Below, one piece after another: positions 33,401-43,014 of a stretch of 64,000 nucleotides of DNA; position 1 is the stretch's first letter, and every line of letters starts with the position of its first letter. Location of the stretch: assembly GCF_036373705.1 (NCBI RefSeq), contig NC_089856.1, positions 30,538,298 to 30,602,297 on the forward strand, given 5' to 3'. Made by a program: the position numbers and the translations under genes. The stretch is from Amia ocellicauda (lineage: Eukaryota; Chordata; Actinopteri; Amiiformes; Amiidae). Below the pieces are notes generated by a model that made no database searches, was not told the DNA's origin, and saw only the letters and a program-made list of their open reading frames with translations.

Positions 33401-36400
33401 CCCTCTCCGGGAACACTTGTGGTGTGTTGTGAAATACTGCAATAATCTAGAACACGGGTGGAAAACTGAGAACTGGTCCAGTCTAATGGAATAGCCTCAT
33501 TCATAGGTGTAGGTTTAGACACCAATGTTGAGAGAATGTTAAATTGTCCCCCTCAATAATGTATGATAGGCTCCATAGGCGTATGGGACATGTCCCACTC
33601 TAAAATTGACAGCACCCCCCCCAATTCTGAAACTAAACCTACGCCCCTAGCATCATTCCTAAGTCCACACTTTAGTACACAAGTCCTAGCACATTAACAT
33701 CCCAAAGGTGTATATTCTAGGCATCAGTTTGTAAAAACTTAACTTTTTGATACTTTGTAATTGCTGAAAATTGAGATGTATCCATGATATAGGCTAAATA
33801 GTGTTTTTGGTTAATGGAGCAGATTGTTTAAAAATAGTATTGATACTCATCAATGAATCAATGTTTGGTCATTAATCTCCTCCATAATATGTTTAGTATT
33901 GGGAAGTTATAAATACATTTTAAAACATGTACTTTACTTATTAGTGTGTTTATTTTATTTATATATATTTTTATTTAGATTTTAGATCTGATCTACTCAT
34001 GTACTCATCATTTCTGATGTACATCTTTCTGCAGTTCTGTACAATTTGTAGCAGTGTTATTGATGTATGAAGGTGTAAAATCCAGGTAAAGGTTTGTGAG
34101 GTTCTGAAGGTCATACAGCACTAACGTCATAATGGAATAAGTTGGACGAATGACTGCGCAGTCCCTTTATCAACAGAGCACAGGGATTGTAAAAGCTGTG
34201 TTCCCGGCCACCCCTGGCTGCGTGTGCAGACTGAGTGCCGGGGAGGGAGGAGGTACTGCTGGGAGCTCCTTTAGGGCTCCGCTTCGCTTCAATCTGTCTC
34301 CCCACTGCACTGCCACTCCTACCACACTGTTCACTCAGCTGCACCTTCCTTCACTCACTTTATTTCAGACTTCTTTATTTCTGTATGTGTCTTTCACCCT
34401 CTCAGTGGTCCTGAGAGCTTTGTGTATTAATGTTTAAGGCATCCTGCAATGATGGTTAATAGGTGCTGACCCTACTGCAGAACCAGTACTGCTTTCTGTT
34501 TAGTGCATAGTATAAGTACTTGCAACGTGTTCCCATTATGTTTGCATTAAAGGATATACAGGAGCTATTTCATAAGAACTCTTGGTATTGTATTCAGATT
34601 TAATCTGTGTAGTGGCAAAGTAATTGGAAGGCTTTGATCTACAGTTTAAAGGAATGGGTTAATATTTAGCATTTCAAACCTTTTTGTTTTAACGTATTTG
34701 ATGCAATTCACACTTGTGTATAATGATCAATCACTGCTATGCCAGCAGAGGGCAGTGTTATTGCAATCTCACTCCACAAAGCTGCAGCAGTCTTGCTATA
34801 TTTTAAATTGGTATCATCCTATGACTGTCTTTGGTCATAACATTGGGAAATTGTTTTAAATACAAAATGTAAGATTTGTTTCTATTGGATCCATATAAAA
34901 ATAAATCTGGTACAGGGACCAATACATCGGTGAAAGAAATGCTATCATCTTGAAGATTAGAGAGCAATACACAGGGCTTATTAACAAATAAAAAAGCTAA
35001 ACCTGTTATACAGCACACATTTCCTGGAATGGATGTATTGGTTACATCCTATTGATCAATTTGTAGAAGGAAAAAAAAAACTTTAAATAGCAAATGTGTA
35101 CTACTTCATTGTTTAGAGGTGCTTTACCTAGCACTGGTCTTGTTTATTGCTGTAAGTAAGTCCAAGCTCTGTAGGGTGTCCTCTCAGTGAGGTTGACGAG
35201 CAGAAAACAGGCAGACTGATCTTACCTGGAGTTTTTAATGTTGCAGGAAGGGAGCAGAGCCCGTGGAGGTTGACAAGGACATGATCCTCTTGGAAAAAGA
35301 GGCAGAGGTAAACTGGCTTAATTTTACTTTTGCATGGAAAATCGCACTTGCAAGTGCAATCCCAGGCACCTGACTGACCTCCGCTCCGTTTGCCTTCTAG
35401 CTACGGCGCATGCAGGAGATGATTGCCAAGATGCAGGCCCAGATGCAGAAGCAGGGCGACGGAGAGGGGGAAGGGCACCATGTGTGAAAGAAGAGGTATG
35501 AAATGGTGGCTGACACGCACCCCATTTCACTGGCACACAGTACACATTCGGAGAGGAGAGCAATTACTAAGTTGTTTTTGTTCTTATTTTCTCCAGATCA
35601 GACCCAGGCATATCGGCTCAGCAAGAATGAGGAGAGAAGAGTCTTTTGGAGCTGCTTGCCACTTTTCCTATTGCCACTCTTGTATGCGTTTTATAAGCAA
35701 TATTTGTCTTTGGTTTTTAAGTTTTTGTTTTTTTCTTTTTTATACATTTTATTATTCCAATGATTAATATGCGGAGTGTCCCAGGATTGGGCTTTTTTTT
35801 TCCCTATTTTGTTACCTGGAGTCATTTAAAAATGAAATTAAGCCAAATGCTGCTAGATTTTACAATGACTTACCCCATCTCCCCTGCTGACCACCTCTTT
35901 ACTGCCTACTTTATGCTTCCCAGCACAGATTTGTTTGCAGAAAGATGCCTTGCTGGTTACTGGGACTTCAGCTATCTCTGAGCCTTTGCAGCAAGGAGGC
36001 CATTTCTTGAGGCTTTTCCAAAGGGAACAGCCATAGTTTGCTGTCCTATAGATCTATAGCCAGGGTGAGACACTGGCAGTATAGCTATCAAGGACAGTGT
36101 AGAAGGATTTATGCCCATGTACCTTTTTTTTTTTTTTTTTTTTTTTTCTTCTCCCTCTTCCCCCCCTTTCTCTCCTCTTTCCATTTAACTGGGCACTCAC
36201 TGACAGCCCAGTTTTCCTCAAAAAAGAAATGCTCAGAATAACACCACGTTTCAGTGTTTTGTTTTCTTGGAGGTTTTTTGTTCATATCAGTAATGTGAGT
36301 TATTGCTTAATGGGCATTTGTTACTATTTTCTATTTGTGCATTGCTGTACTCTGTAGGTGTCTGGTATGTTTGGAATTAGTACATTAGTGAAAAATGTCT

Positions 36401-38630
36401 GTCTGGTTCAAGAAGTCTCTTAGGCTCAGTCTCACACTAAATGCTGTTGTGGCAATGTGGAGATTACTGTCCAGAACTGTATTGGTCTGAGATGTAAAGG
36501 TAAATGGGGTTTGGGGGTAGATACCTAGAGCCACAGGTTGATTTATGTTTTGAGTAATATTATTCTCTTACATTTGCATTCCATACGCAGACTATTTAGT
36601 TATGAGTTACTTACAGAAGAGCAATACTGACGAAAATGACCTGGGGAAATGAATAGAGCCATTCCACACCATTTTCTCGCTATCAAAGGCATTTTGTCAT
36701 TCGTTTTACAATAATGACGAGTACAAAAATCCCCCCACATAGAAGTTCCTTCCTTGCTTTAGGTTCTTGACCAATTATTAAAAGGAGGATTTAATGAAGA
36801 CCAGGTCTTCTTTGTTTAGTTTCTTTTGTAAGGTATTTGTTATCATTCGTACATCTTGGAAAGCTGTTAAATTAGCTAGTAGTACAGAGGCACTTTAAAT
36901 ACAGATATCACGTGGCAATGTGGAGCCACACACTTTGGATAAAATGGCATTATCTTGGAATTGGTATATATACAAGAGCAGTGGGGACCAAAGGCTGTTA
37001 AAGATTTTGTAGAACCTAGAGGACCTAATAAAATGCAGCTATATAATAACAGTATTTCATAAAAGGATTTGAATGACAAAACTATTGATTTGGAGATGTT
37101 AGAGTGTGTATCAGCACACCACTCCTCAAACAGAGCTTTAACATGTTGTAACAATGCTTTACAGACTTTAAGGAATTCTGTATTATATGTGATGCAACAG
37201 CAGCAATGCAAGAAAAAATATATTTAAAACCATTCATTCTATTATCCTTGCATATCTTTTCACTTAACTACTAAATATATATACACACACATCTGATTTT
37301 AAAATATATACATATATAAAGGAGTCCTATCCATTATAGTGAACACACTCCAAAGTTTATTTTTTATTTTGTATGTGTATTCATAGCTCTGGAAATACAA
37401 TGGATCATATTAATGCCAGTTAGGACTTAAGACTGCATTAGCAGCAAATATATTGCCTCTGTAGACACTTTAGCAGTGGAGTGAAACCCAAGGGTTTGCC
37501 TTGGGCATTTTCTGATTAATGATAAATTGTGTATGGGTGCTTTTATAGCCAGAAAATTAAATCCACTAGTCTTAACCATTGCTCTGAAAAACGTCTGCCT
37601 TCCCTCTCATATTCTCTCTGCATCTTTTTCAGTCTGTTTGCTGCTGTGTAGGCTTACTGATGTGCAGGTTCATTGAATAAAATGCCAAAAGAAATTTTTT
37701 TAGGCCATTCTAAAGAAGAATGATTAAATGTTATGTTGAACACTGAAAGGGGCGTGCGGAGATAATGTTCTCCTGAGTGTATACCCCATTATTAAGGCAC
37801 AGCTGTTCTACCCAGATGTGCACACTGGTTTGCTTTAAATTGCTGTTTTACAGTGGTTGTGATTTGTGCCCCACACTCTGTGTCAACGGAGGAGCTGTTG
37901 CTATCCCCAGTGTCCGTGCGCGTTTGCACCTCGTGAAAAGCTAAGCAGAGCTCCCCGTTGACTTATGTTGTTGCTTTTTTATTTTATTATTTTTTATGGT
38001 TTCAAAGCAGACTGTTAATTGAGCTGTGAGTTTGTTTTATTGTGGTTCCAGTCTCCATCAAGGCAATGATCTAGATCACTCATTTAACATTTAACTTCAC
38101 CTTCCAGCTGGGCCCCCCTCCCATCAAATCGGCATCACCAACAGAATGAGACGAGAGTTCTAATTGTCGCCAAGTAGCCTAAGACAGGAGACTTAAAAAT
38201 AATATATATATACATCAAAATTTGTATGTAGATCAATGAAACTGCAACCAAAATCAAACTAATTCAGGCTTGGTTCACGCTGAAATAACTGAAGGATTGA
38301 TCGTTGCCTGTTTGTTTTTCTATGTATTCAGTACTGCCAAACCAGTCTACAAGTTGTGTATTTTCCCTGTTATTCCTGAATGATTTGGCCCAGTGTCCCC
38401 AGTGATATTCTACATATTCATTTATTTTTTTTAATGACACTTTTAACAGCTCTAAGCTGCTTTGTACAACTGAATAGCCACTGAGGAAGACTGTAAAAGG
38501 GGTACAACAGTCTTACCCAGACCTTTTATATTGAAGCGGCAAACATTCCAATGTGTCCTATCTAACAATTTACTGAACTAGAAAACGTATTGAATACTGC
38601 CTTGTAATAAAGTTTCTATTAAACCCACAT
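21340..38630 (+). CDS. sept2: sept2 (septin-2), complete gene
   Basis: Septin-2 is a GTP-binding protein that forms hetero-oligomers and filaments at the cell cortex, cleavage furrow and cilium base. Eleven coding exons join in phase to 360 residues (human 361), from the Met at 24516 to TGA at 35485-35487. Visible features in order are a basic stretch HRKSVKKG; P-loop GESGLGKST (residues 47-55); DTPGYGD switch II (104-110); G4 AKAD (about 186); the septin unique element with [19 protein letters not shown]; and a short C-terminal coiled coil rich in Met/Gln ending GHHV, as in mammals. It is preceded by a non-coding exon. The N-terminus, [12 protein letters not shown], is three residues longer than human. 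A Tc1 element lies in the fifth coding intron. Identity is near certain. Confidence 0.97.
21479..24490 (+). other. sept2 intron 1 (3.0 kb)
   Basis: AT-rich, with T-rich runs and an imperfect ATTTA/ATTTT repeat near 23770-23810. No gene recognised. Confidence 0.75.
24491..24539 (+). CDS. sept2: sept2 start-codon exon
   Basis: The acceptor is GGTCTCTGGCAG; after 25 bp of 5'UTR the ATG at 24516 opens MSQAEKLK. The donor is GTAGGTGT. Confidence 0.93.
24540..25745 (+). other. sept2 intron 2
   Basis: 1.2 kb with a C run (25230-25243) and a T run (25454-25472). No gene recognised. Confidence 0.75.
25746..25860 (+). CDS. sept2: sept2 exon: N-terminal basic region
   Basis: Encodes [30 protein letters not shown] and FEFTLMVVG. 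It includes the basic, lipid-binding stretch before the G domain. The exon ends in phase 1 within the P-loop Gly codon. Confidence 0.97.
25861..26893 (+). other. sept2 intron 3 with CA repeat
   Basis: About 1.0 kb, with an AC dinucleotide repeat at about 25987-26007. No gene recognised; opposite-strand frames here do not resemble proteins. Confidence 0.75.
25987..26007. repeat. AC dinucleotide microsatellite
   Basis: About 10 AC units in a sept2 intron. Confidence 0.9.
26894..26980 (+). CDS. sept2: sept2 exon: P-loop
   Basis: Encodes the nucleotide-binding [20 protein letters not shown] and PERIIPGAA. The acceptor is CCTTCTACAG. Confidence 0.97.
26981..27566 (+). other. sept2 intron 4
   Basis: About 590 bp. 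No feature seen beyond short A/T runs. Confidence 0.75.
27567..27690 (+). CDS. sept2: sept2 exon: switch I/II
   Basis: Encodes [47 protein letters not shown] is the G3 motif. The residues after it read NSQD where human has NCRD. Confidence 0.97.
28022..28627 (-). pseudogene. Tc1-like transposase catalytic half (copy 2), frameshifted
   Basis: [20 protein letters not shown] continues the protein one base out of frame with the N-terminal half. A second frame change in a G-rich run near 28455-28465 is needed to reach [12 protein letters not shown] and the intact C-terminus ([35 protein letters not shown], ending near ANKGFATKY). It is not a working enzyme as it stands. Confidence 0.9.
28628..29041 (-). 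pseudogene. Tc1-like transposase DNA-binding half (copy 2)
   Basis: 137 codons from [14 protein letters not shown] to a premature TGA after KFANI. It has two helix-turn-helix units joined by an SPRG-containing linker, almost identical to copy 1. Confidence 0.92.
29080..29176. repeat. Perfect 44-bp inverted repeat within Tc1 copy 2
   Basis: The arms 29080-29123 (CAGGTGTCTTTTATACAGG onward) and 29133-29176 are exact reverse complements around a 9-bp centre. The equivalent in copy 1 (about 5406-5502) is eroded. Confidence 0.95.
30205..30339 (+). CDS. sept2: sept2 exon: central G domain
   Basis: Encodes [40 protein letters not shown], ending SPLGHG. The acceptor is TCTCTTTTGTAG and the donor GTAAGCAG. 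Confidence 0.97.
30452..30569 (+). CDS. sept2: sept2 exon: G4 motif
   Basis: Encodes [43 protein letters not shown] is the guanine-specificity motif. Confidence 0.97.
30778..30879 (+). CDS. sept2: sept2 exon
   Basis: 34 codons: [34 protein letters not shown]. The acceptor is TTTGTGTGCTAG. Confidence 0.97.
30880..32498 (+). other. sept2 intron 8 with possible transposon remnant
   Basis: 1.6 kb. From about 31430 to 32310 the sequence has the GATACT/GTATCA and AATATCGA-rich look of old interspersed repeats, but I could not delimit an element. No coding match. Confidence 0.55.
32499..32644 (+). CDS. sept2: sept2 exon: septin unique element
   Basis: Encodes [48 protein letters not shown]. It holds the start of the conserved septin unique element used in filament interfaces. 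Confidence 0.97.
32645..33236 (+). other. sept2 intron 9
   Basis: About 590 bp, AT-rich. No feature seen. Confidence 0.75.
33237..33320 (+). CDS. sept2: sept2 exon: end of septin domain
   Basis: Encodes [29 protein letters not shown]. It ends at a weak donor CAG|GTTGTC. Other GT sites nearby would break the frame with the next exon, so this one is retained. Confidence 0.92.
33321..35246 (+). other. sept2 intron 10
   Basis: 1.9 kb, containing a strong CTCF-like motif (34742-34755) and a short A run near 35070. No gene recognised. Confidence 0.75.
34742..34755 (+). promoter_or_regulatory. CTCF-like motif (full core match)
   Basis: CCAGCAGAGGGCAG matches all 14 positions of the core CCASYAGRKGGCRS, inside a sept2 intron. 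Binding is not shown by sequence alone. Confidence 0.6.
35247..35307 (+). CDS. sept2: sept2 exon: start of coiled coil
   Basis: Encodes [20 protein letters not shown] after completing an Arg codon. The acceptor is TTAATGTTGCAG. Confidence 0.95.
35401..35487 (+). CDS. sept2: sept2 last coding exon
   Basis: Encodes [28 protein letters not shown] and stop TGA. The Met/Gln-rich heptads and terminal HHV match mammalian septin-2. Confidence 0.97.
   Translation, partial: LRRMQEMIAKMQAQMQKQGDGEGEGHHV
36124..36147. repeat. Poly-T tract
   Basis: 24 consecutive T followed by a pyrimidine-rich stretch. Confidence 0.9.
38606..38611 (+). terminator. sept2: sept2 distal polyadenylation signal
   Basis: AATAAA, followed by a GT-rich stretch within 40 bp. 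Confidence 0.6.
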
Positions 38631-38639
38631 TTGTTTTTG

Positions 38640-41600
38640 GTTTGTTCCTTTTCTGAATGAACAGTTCCCATGTCTGGGACTGTTGTATTTCTAGGAGGTT
38701 GGTGTGACACTTAGATTATTGCAAAGTGTAGCCTAGCCAGCCATACTATCAAAACAGATTAAATCCTAACTTGGCCACTAGTGCATTCTGACTTCCCAGT
38801 TTCAGTGTATCTGATAGAAAAGGGAATAGGGTGGTGGTATCTCATTCTTGATTGTATTAGTACAAAAACTATAGGAACTACCTGCACTGCATTAGTGTCA
38901 CTTCTGAAGTTTGACGTGAGTTCAATACTTCCACACGTTTCTTCTATGCAATTTAAGTTAACTGAAAAAAGTTTTTGCCCTTGATGTCCAGTAAATACGT
39001 TTTTAAAAAGATGTACTGGAGTTAGTAAAGTATTTCTGAGTTTGTGGTTTAGAGTTCAGTCCACCTCTGCTGATGGTTTACTGGAGTGCTGAACAATGGC
39101 GATGCCGAGTCCTGTCAGCAGAAGCGGCTGCCTCGCTGTCTTGTGGTCTGCGTGTTTTGAAAACATTGTATGATGGTAAAGCTGAGACGCCTGCAGCAAC
39201 ATAATCTGAAATGAAAACACCCTGCCTCCCTCGGAGTTGTTTTCGGTCTTTTATGTCCCTCTCTTAATCTGTTGTGATATGCCCACTTGACTTGTTGCCA
39301 ACATACCTTAATAGCGAACTTCATACTTGCTAACCACACCACAAATGACAATCTGAAAACAGCCTAATTTAGCTGGAGGTGTTTGGTTGTATTTTGTGTA
39401 GGCTACAACAGTATTTTCTTGTATTAGTTGGCATTCAGACTATTTTCTATGGTTATTTTCGATAAGTGCTTGGTGATTGAATGTAGTGGGTAAGTGTAAA
39501 GGAGATCTTTGTGTGATCCAAAATAAATAAAACATACCAAAGTAGAACCATCAGTTCATCTTCATGTCACTGTTTGTAATGAAAAATATCTCTGCATAAG
39601 AGAACCACATTATTTTTTTTCTTTTAGAAACCTTATATAAGTATTTAAATGCTACAATAACGTGCAAATCAGAAACAGATTGGCTGGTCTTTGAAATGCT
39701 TGAGCTGGAGCCATTGATGAGCCATTGTCATGAGCAGAGCAGTTGATGACTCCCATCAGATCCTTATCCGTGTCCTAGGGACCCACTCCAAACTACACAA
39801 GCAGCTGTGAATATACCAATGACTGGCTCTGATTCACCTCAATTTTGGTCCACATGGGCCTGCTGGCTCTAGCACTGAAGACCCCAGGGTATAGATAATC
39901 TGTGGTACAGAATGGATTGAAACATGTTTTAAATTAATGAGATAAAAATAAAATAGATAAATGTTTTTTTTCCAGTTGGAGAGCCTGGGCTCGAGTCAGC
40001 TGATTGTCTACTGATAAGGCTCTCTTCTGCTTACCTGATAATGTCCCTCCAGCACAGGGAACAGTTCAGACATGTTCACAGTTAATCATCACCTTAAATT
40101 AGGCACAGATTCCATCCAGACATCAATTTTCAAAAACATACTCTGTCACATCCAGCTAGGTTACAAAATACAGACTTTGAAGGACAGCTGCCTTTAATCA
40201 TCATTGTGCTGCTCTCCACAGGGCCAGATCAGTGTTCGGTCCTTGAAGAGAATAAGATCTAAGTCTACCAGTGAAGAGGACAGTGACTGAAAGGCTAATG
40301 AAGGGTGGACACATGATTTTAAAATGGTAGGCAGCACTGCTATCATTTAAAAGAGAAAAAAACATAGTTTTTCTTGAGATAAACCAATTAGAGACGGTAC
40401 CAGGGACTGAGTTTGCAGGTACGTGTTGATGATGGGCTTTATAGTGGGAATGCACTGAGAGGTCTTGGTGTCTACCTCAGGATGCTGGGCGAGTGCCAAC
40501 AGAACAAGTAGGGACAGGTTACCCTCACTCTCTCTATACCTCTTTCTCTATCCCTCTCTCTTTCTCTCAGTCCTCTGTAGACGATCCATCTTTCAGTTTC
40601 TTTTTCTCCTCCTTGCACAAGCTGAGCGAGAAATGAATTTAGAGCCCCACCGGTCCTGTCAGTTGCTTGTCCTGCCCTGTGTCTGATAGCACTTATCACT
40701 CGGCCTAGTGGAGAGTCGAGAGGACATGCTGGTCCCAGGGCTTGAAGCGAGCTTCTGTCTGCACTGAGGTGAGTTCCTAATCTTGAGATATTCACTGTGG
40801 GGATGTTTTCATATTCCCAGTTAGTCCAACCTGTGCATTGTGGTGAACTGCAACACTGGGAGCTGAAAAATATTTGGGTGGACTGGAGGTCCTGTGTTTA
40901 TTTTGGTTTGTGAAGTTTATATGTATGTAATAAATCAGAACAACCTCAGAGAGGTAAACAAATTGTGACATATAGCTGTAATCGTGGTTAATTTTGCCTG
41001 TATGAAAGCCTTAAAATGTTGGTGAAGAGGAGAGACAGTTAAGTCGAGTCAAATCATGTTAAACAGTACAGTTCTAGATAACCCAGATTGCAAACTCATT
41101 CCCTACAGAAAACTTGAATGAATCTGTGCTAGAGTGAAGGTCCTATACACCTCTCTGCTAATCATGTAATTATTTTGTTTATATTAATTATAAAAAGAAA
41201 GATCATGTTGTCTCGCTATTACTGTTAAGGATAATATTTATTTTTGAACTTGTTATTACGGGCTAAAACTAATATACTTACTAATTTGTATACTGGTTAA
41301 ACATTTTTAATTGGCTATGTGTGAAGCTCAGCTGCCTTTATCTGCTGCATCAGTTGTGGGAACTCTTAACCAAAGGGCTTCCCATTTTGTCTGCTTTAAG
41401 CTCATCTTTTCTGTGGTTGAGTACAGCCATGGTTTTCTGCCAGAGTTGTTTTTTTCTATTTTCCAGAGGCAGTTTCTGCTGCCGAGGCGAGGGCAGGCTG
41501 TGTTTTTGCAGATGTCTGCATTTCCGTGGGTTCGGTTGTCTGGAAAGTCATTCAGTTCATTTTTCTTTTCCATTTCCACCACTGTCCTGCCCCAGGAAAA

Positions 41601-42913
41601 AGTGGATTAACTGTTTTTTGTCACCTGCTTTTTTTTGGTTTTGTTTCTGCCTAGTCCAGAGTTTATCTCAGATCCTCTGATGCTGCTTCGTTGTTTTTTT
41701 GTCAGGAACAAACTTTTCAAGGCTGTATGTGAACAAATAATGTGGGATAGTGTGTCAGTATTACTCTGTTCACGGTGCTTCAGAACTATGCTTCAGAGCT
41801 GAACAAGACTAAGGTGCTTTATTCCTGCATTTTCTCACAATCAGCTGTAAGACATCTCTTCACAAAATATTAGCTGGTATAGTCACTCAAATGGCATTTG
41901 GTGCTGCAAACAGTGGAGAATCATAAAAAACAAAACAGAACACACAAATTTCAAACTCAATTAAATCAAACTCTAGTCTTCTGTTGTTGTCGAGCTTAGT
42001 TGCAGAATGTATTGTTTTCTTTGATAGCTTTATACTTGTAATCAGCTTTTGCAGACAAATGTACCATCAGGGTATGTAGTCTTTCCTGACTCATTACTTA
42101 CTGTATTTCAACTAACTAATTTCCAGGAACGTGCTCATTTACAATAATCTCTCCACTTTAGATCTATGGTGCTAAGTTGCTATTATGAAATTTCTAACAG
42201 TTGAAGTGTTGCCAATACAGGATTTGCTATACAGAGCTGGGTAAAAGCAGGGCTATGCTGTGGGTTGGAGGAGTCAGTTTCACTCTCACTCCAGCTGTTA
42301 TCAGTTCTGAATCTGTGTCACAATGCCATGTACAGATATCAACCTGCTTGGTGACATTCTAGGTTAAAGCTTAGCCTTTCCTCACCACCAGCTGGACTAA
42401 CCACATTGTGAGGTCAATAAACAAACGCAATCTTACTTCCCCTCGTGAATGCTGTTGATAGTGTACTGTCCTCAGTCATAGAATTAGCTGTATCAGTAAG
42501 GAGGCTGTAGTTTATTTTGGATGTACCTGAGGGCACTGTGATGAATTCATTCATTATCGGTCTATTGGGTTTAAAAGGATGTAGGCAGAAACCACACATT
42601 CCAGTATCCGTTCAAGTCTGAATGGGGTTTAGGTTCCTGTGTGGAACAGATTACCGAGGCATTTATAATAATTACTTGCTTTCATTTCACACGCGCTAAA
42701 AAAAGTTAAAAGTCAGCCGGAAAATGTTGGGAAAATCCAACAGATCACCTTAGCATTCCTCAAACATTAGATGCTCATATGAATTTAATGGCTACTGCTT
42801 GAGGCTGTGGGCTGTGTCACTCCGATCATTTTTCTGAGCTACCTGGACCCACAACAAGCAGAAACACAACACTGAGGGGATCTGCCCTAATTAAAGAGCT
42901 CTTTTACCTGCAG
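38640..42913. other. Intergenic region sept2 to RhoGEF, possibly with RhoGEF 5' exons
   Basis: 4.3 kb without recognisable coding sequence. A CACTGAG|GTGAGTTCC donor at about 40767 could end an untranslated RhoGEF exon. The CT-rich stretch near 40530-40570 is low complexity. Confidence 0.6.
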
Positions 42914-43014
42914 GGGAAAGTTGAGTCTACAACTTTGTAGCCAAAACAAAGCACCTACGCTCCTGGATTGTGCAGACTGTGAGAAACTGCACCCCCTGCC
43001 TATCAGAAACCAAT
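42914..43014 (+). other. Candidate RhoGEF 5'UTR exon
   Basis: The acceptor TTTTACCTGCAG and donor AACCAAT|GTGAGTGTG bound a 101-bp block without ATG. Inferred from splice signals only. Confidence 0.45.

Larger units (their letters stand above)
35488..38630 (+). other. sept2: sept2 3'UTR, probably with one intron
   Basis: Eight bases past the stop, GAAGAG|GTATGA (35495/35496) and the later TTTTCTCCAG (ending 35596) suggest a 3'UTR intron of about 100 bp. A poly-T run lies at 36124-36147. AATAAA signals occur near 37675 and at 38606-38611; the latter probably ends the long transcript. No other gene seen. Confidence 0.65.
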
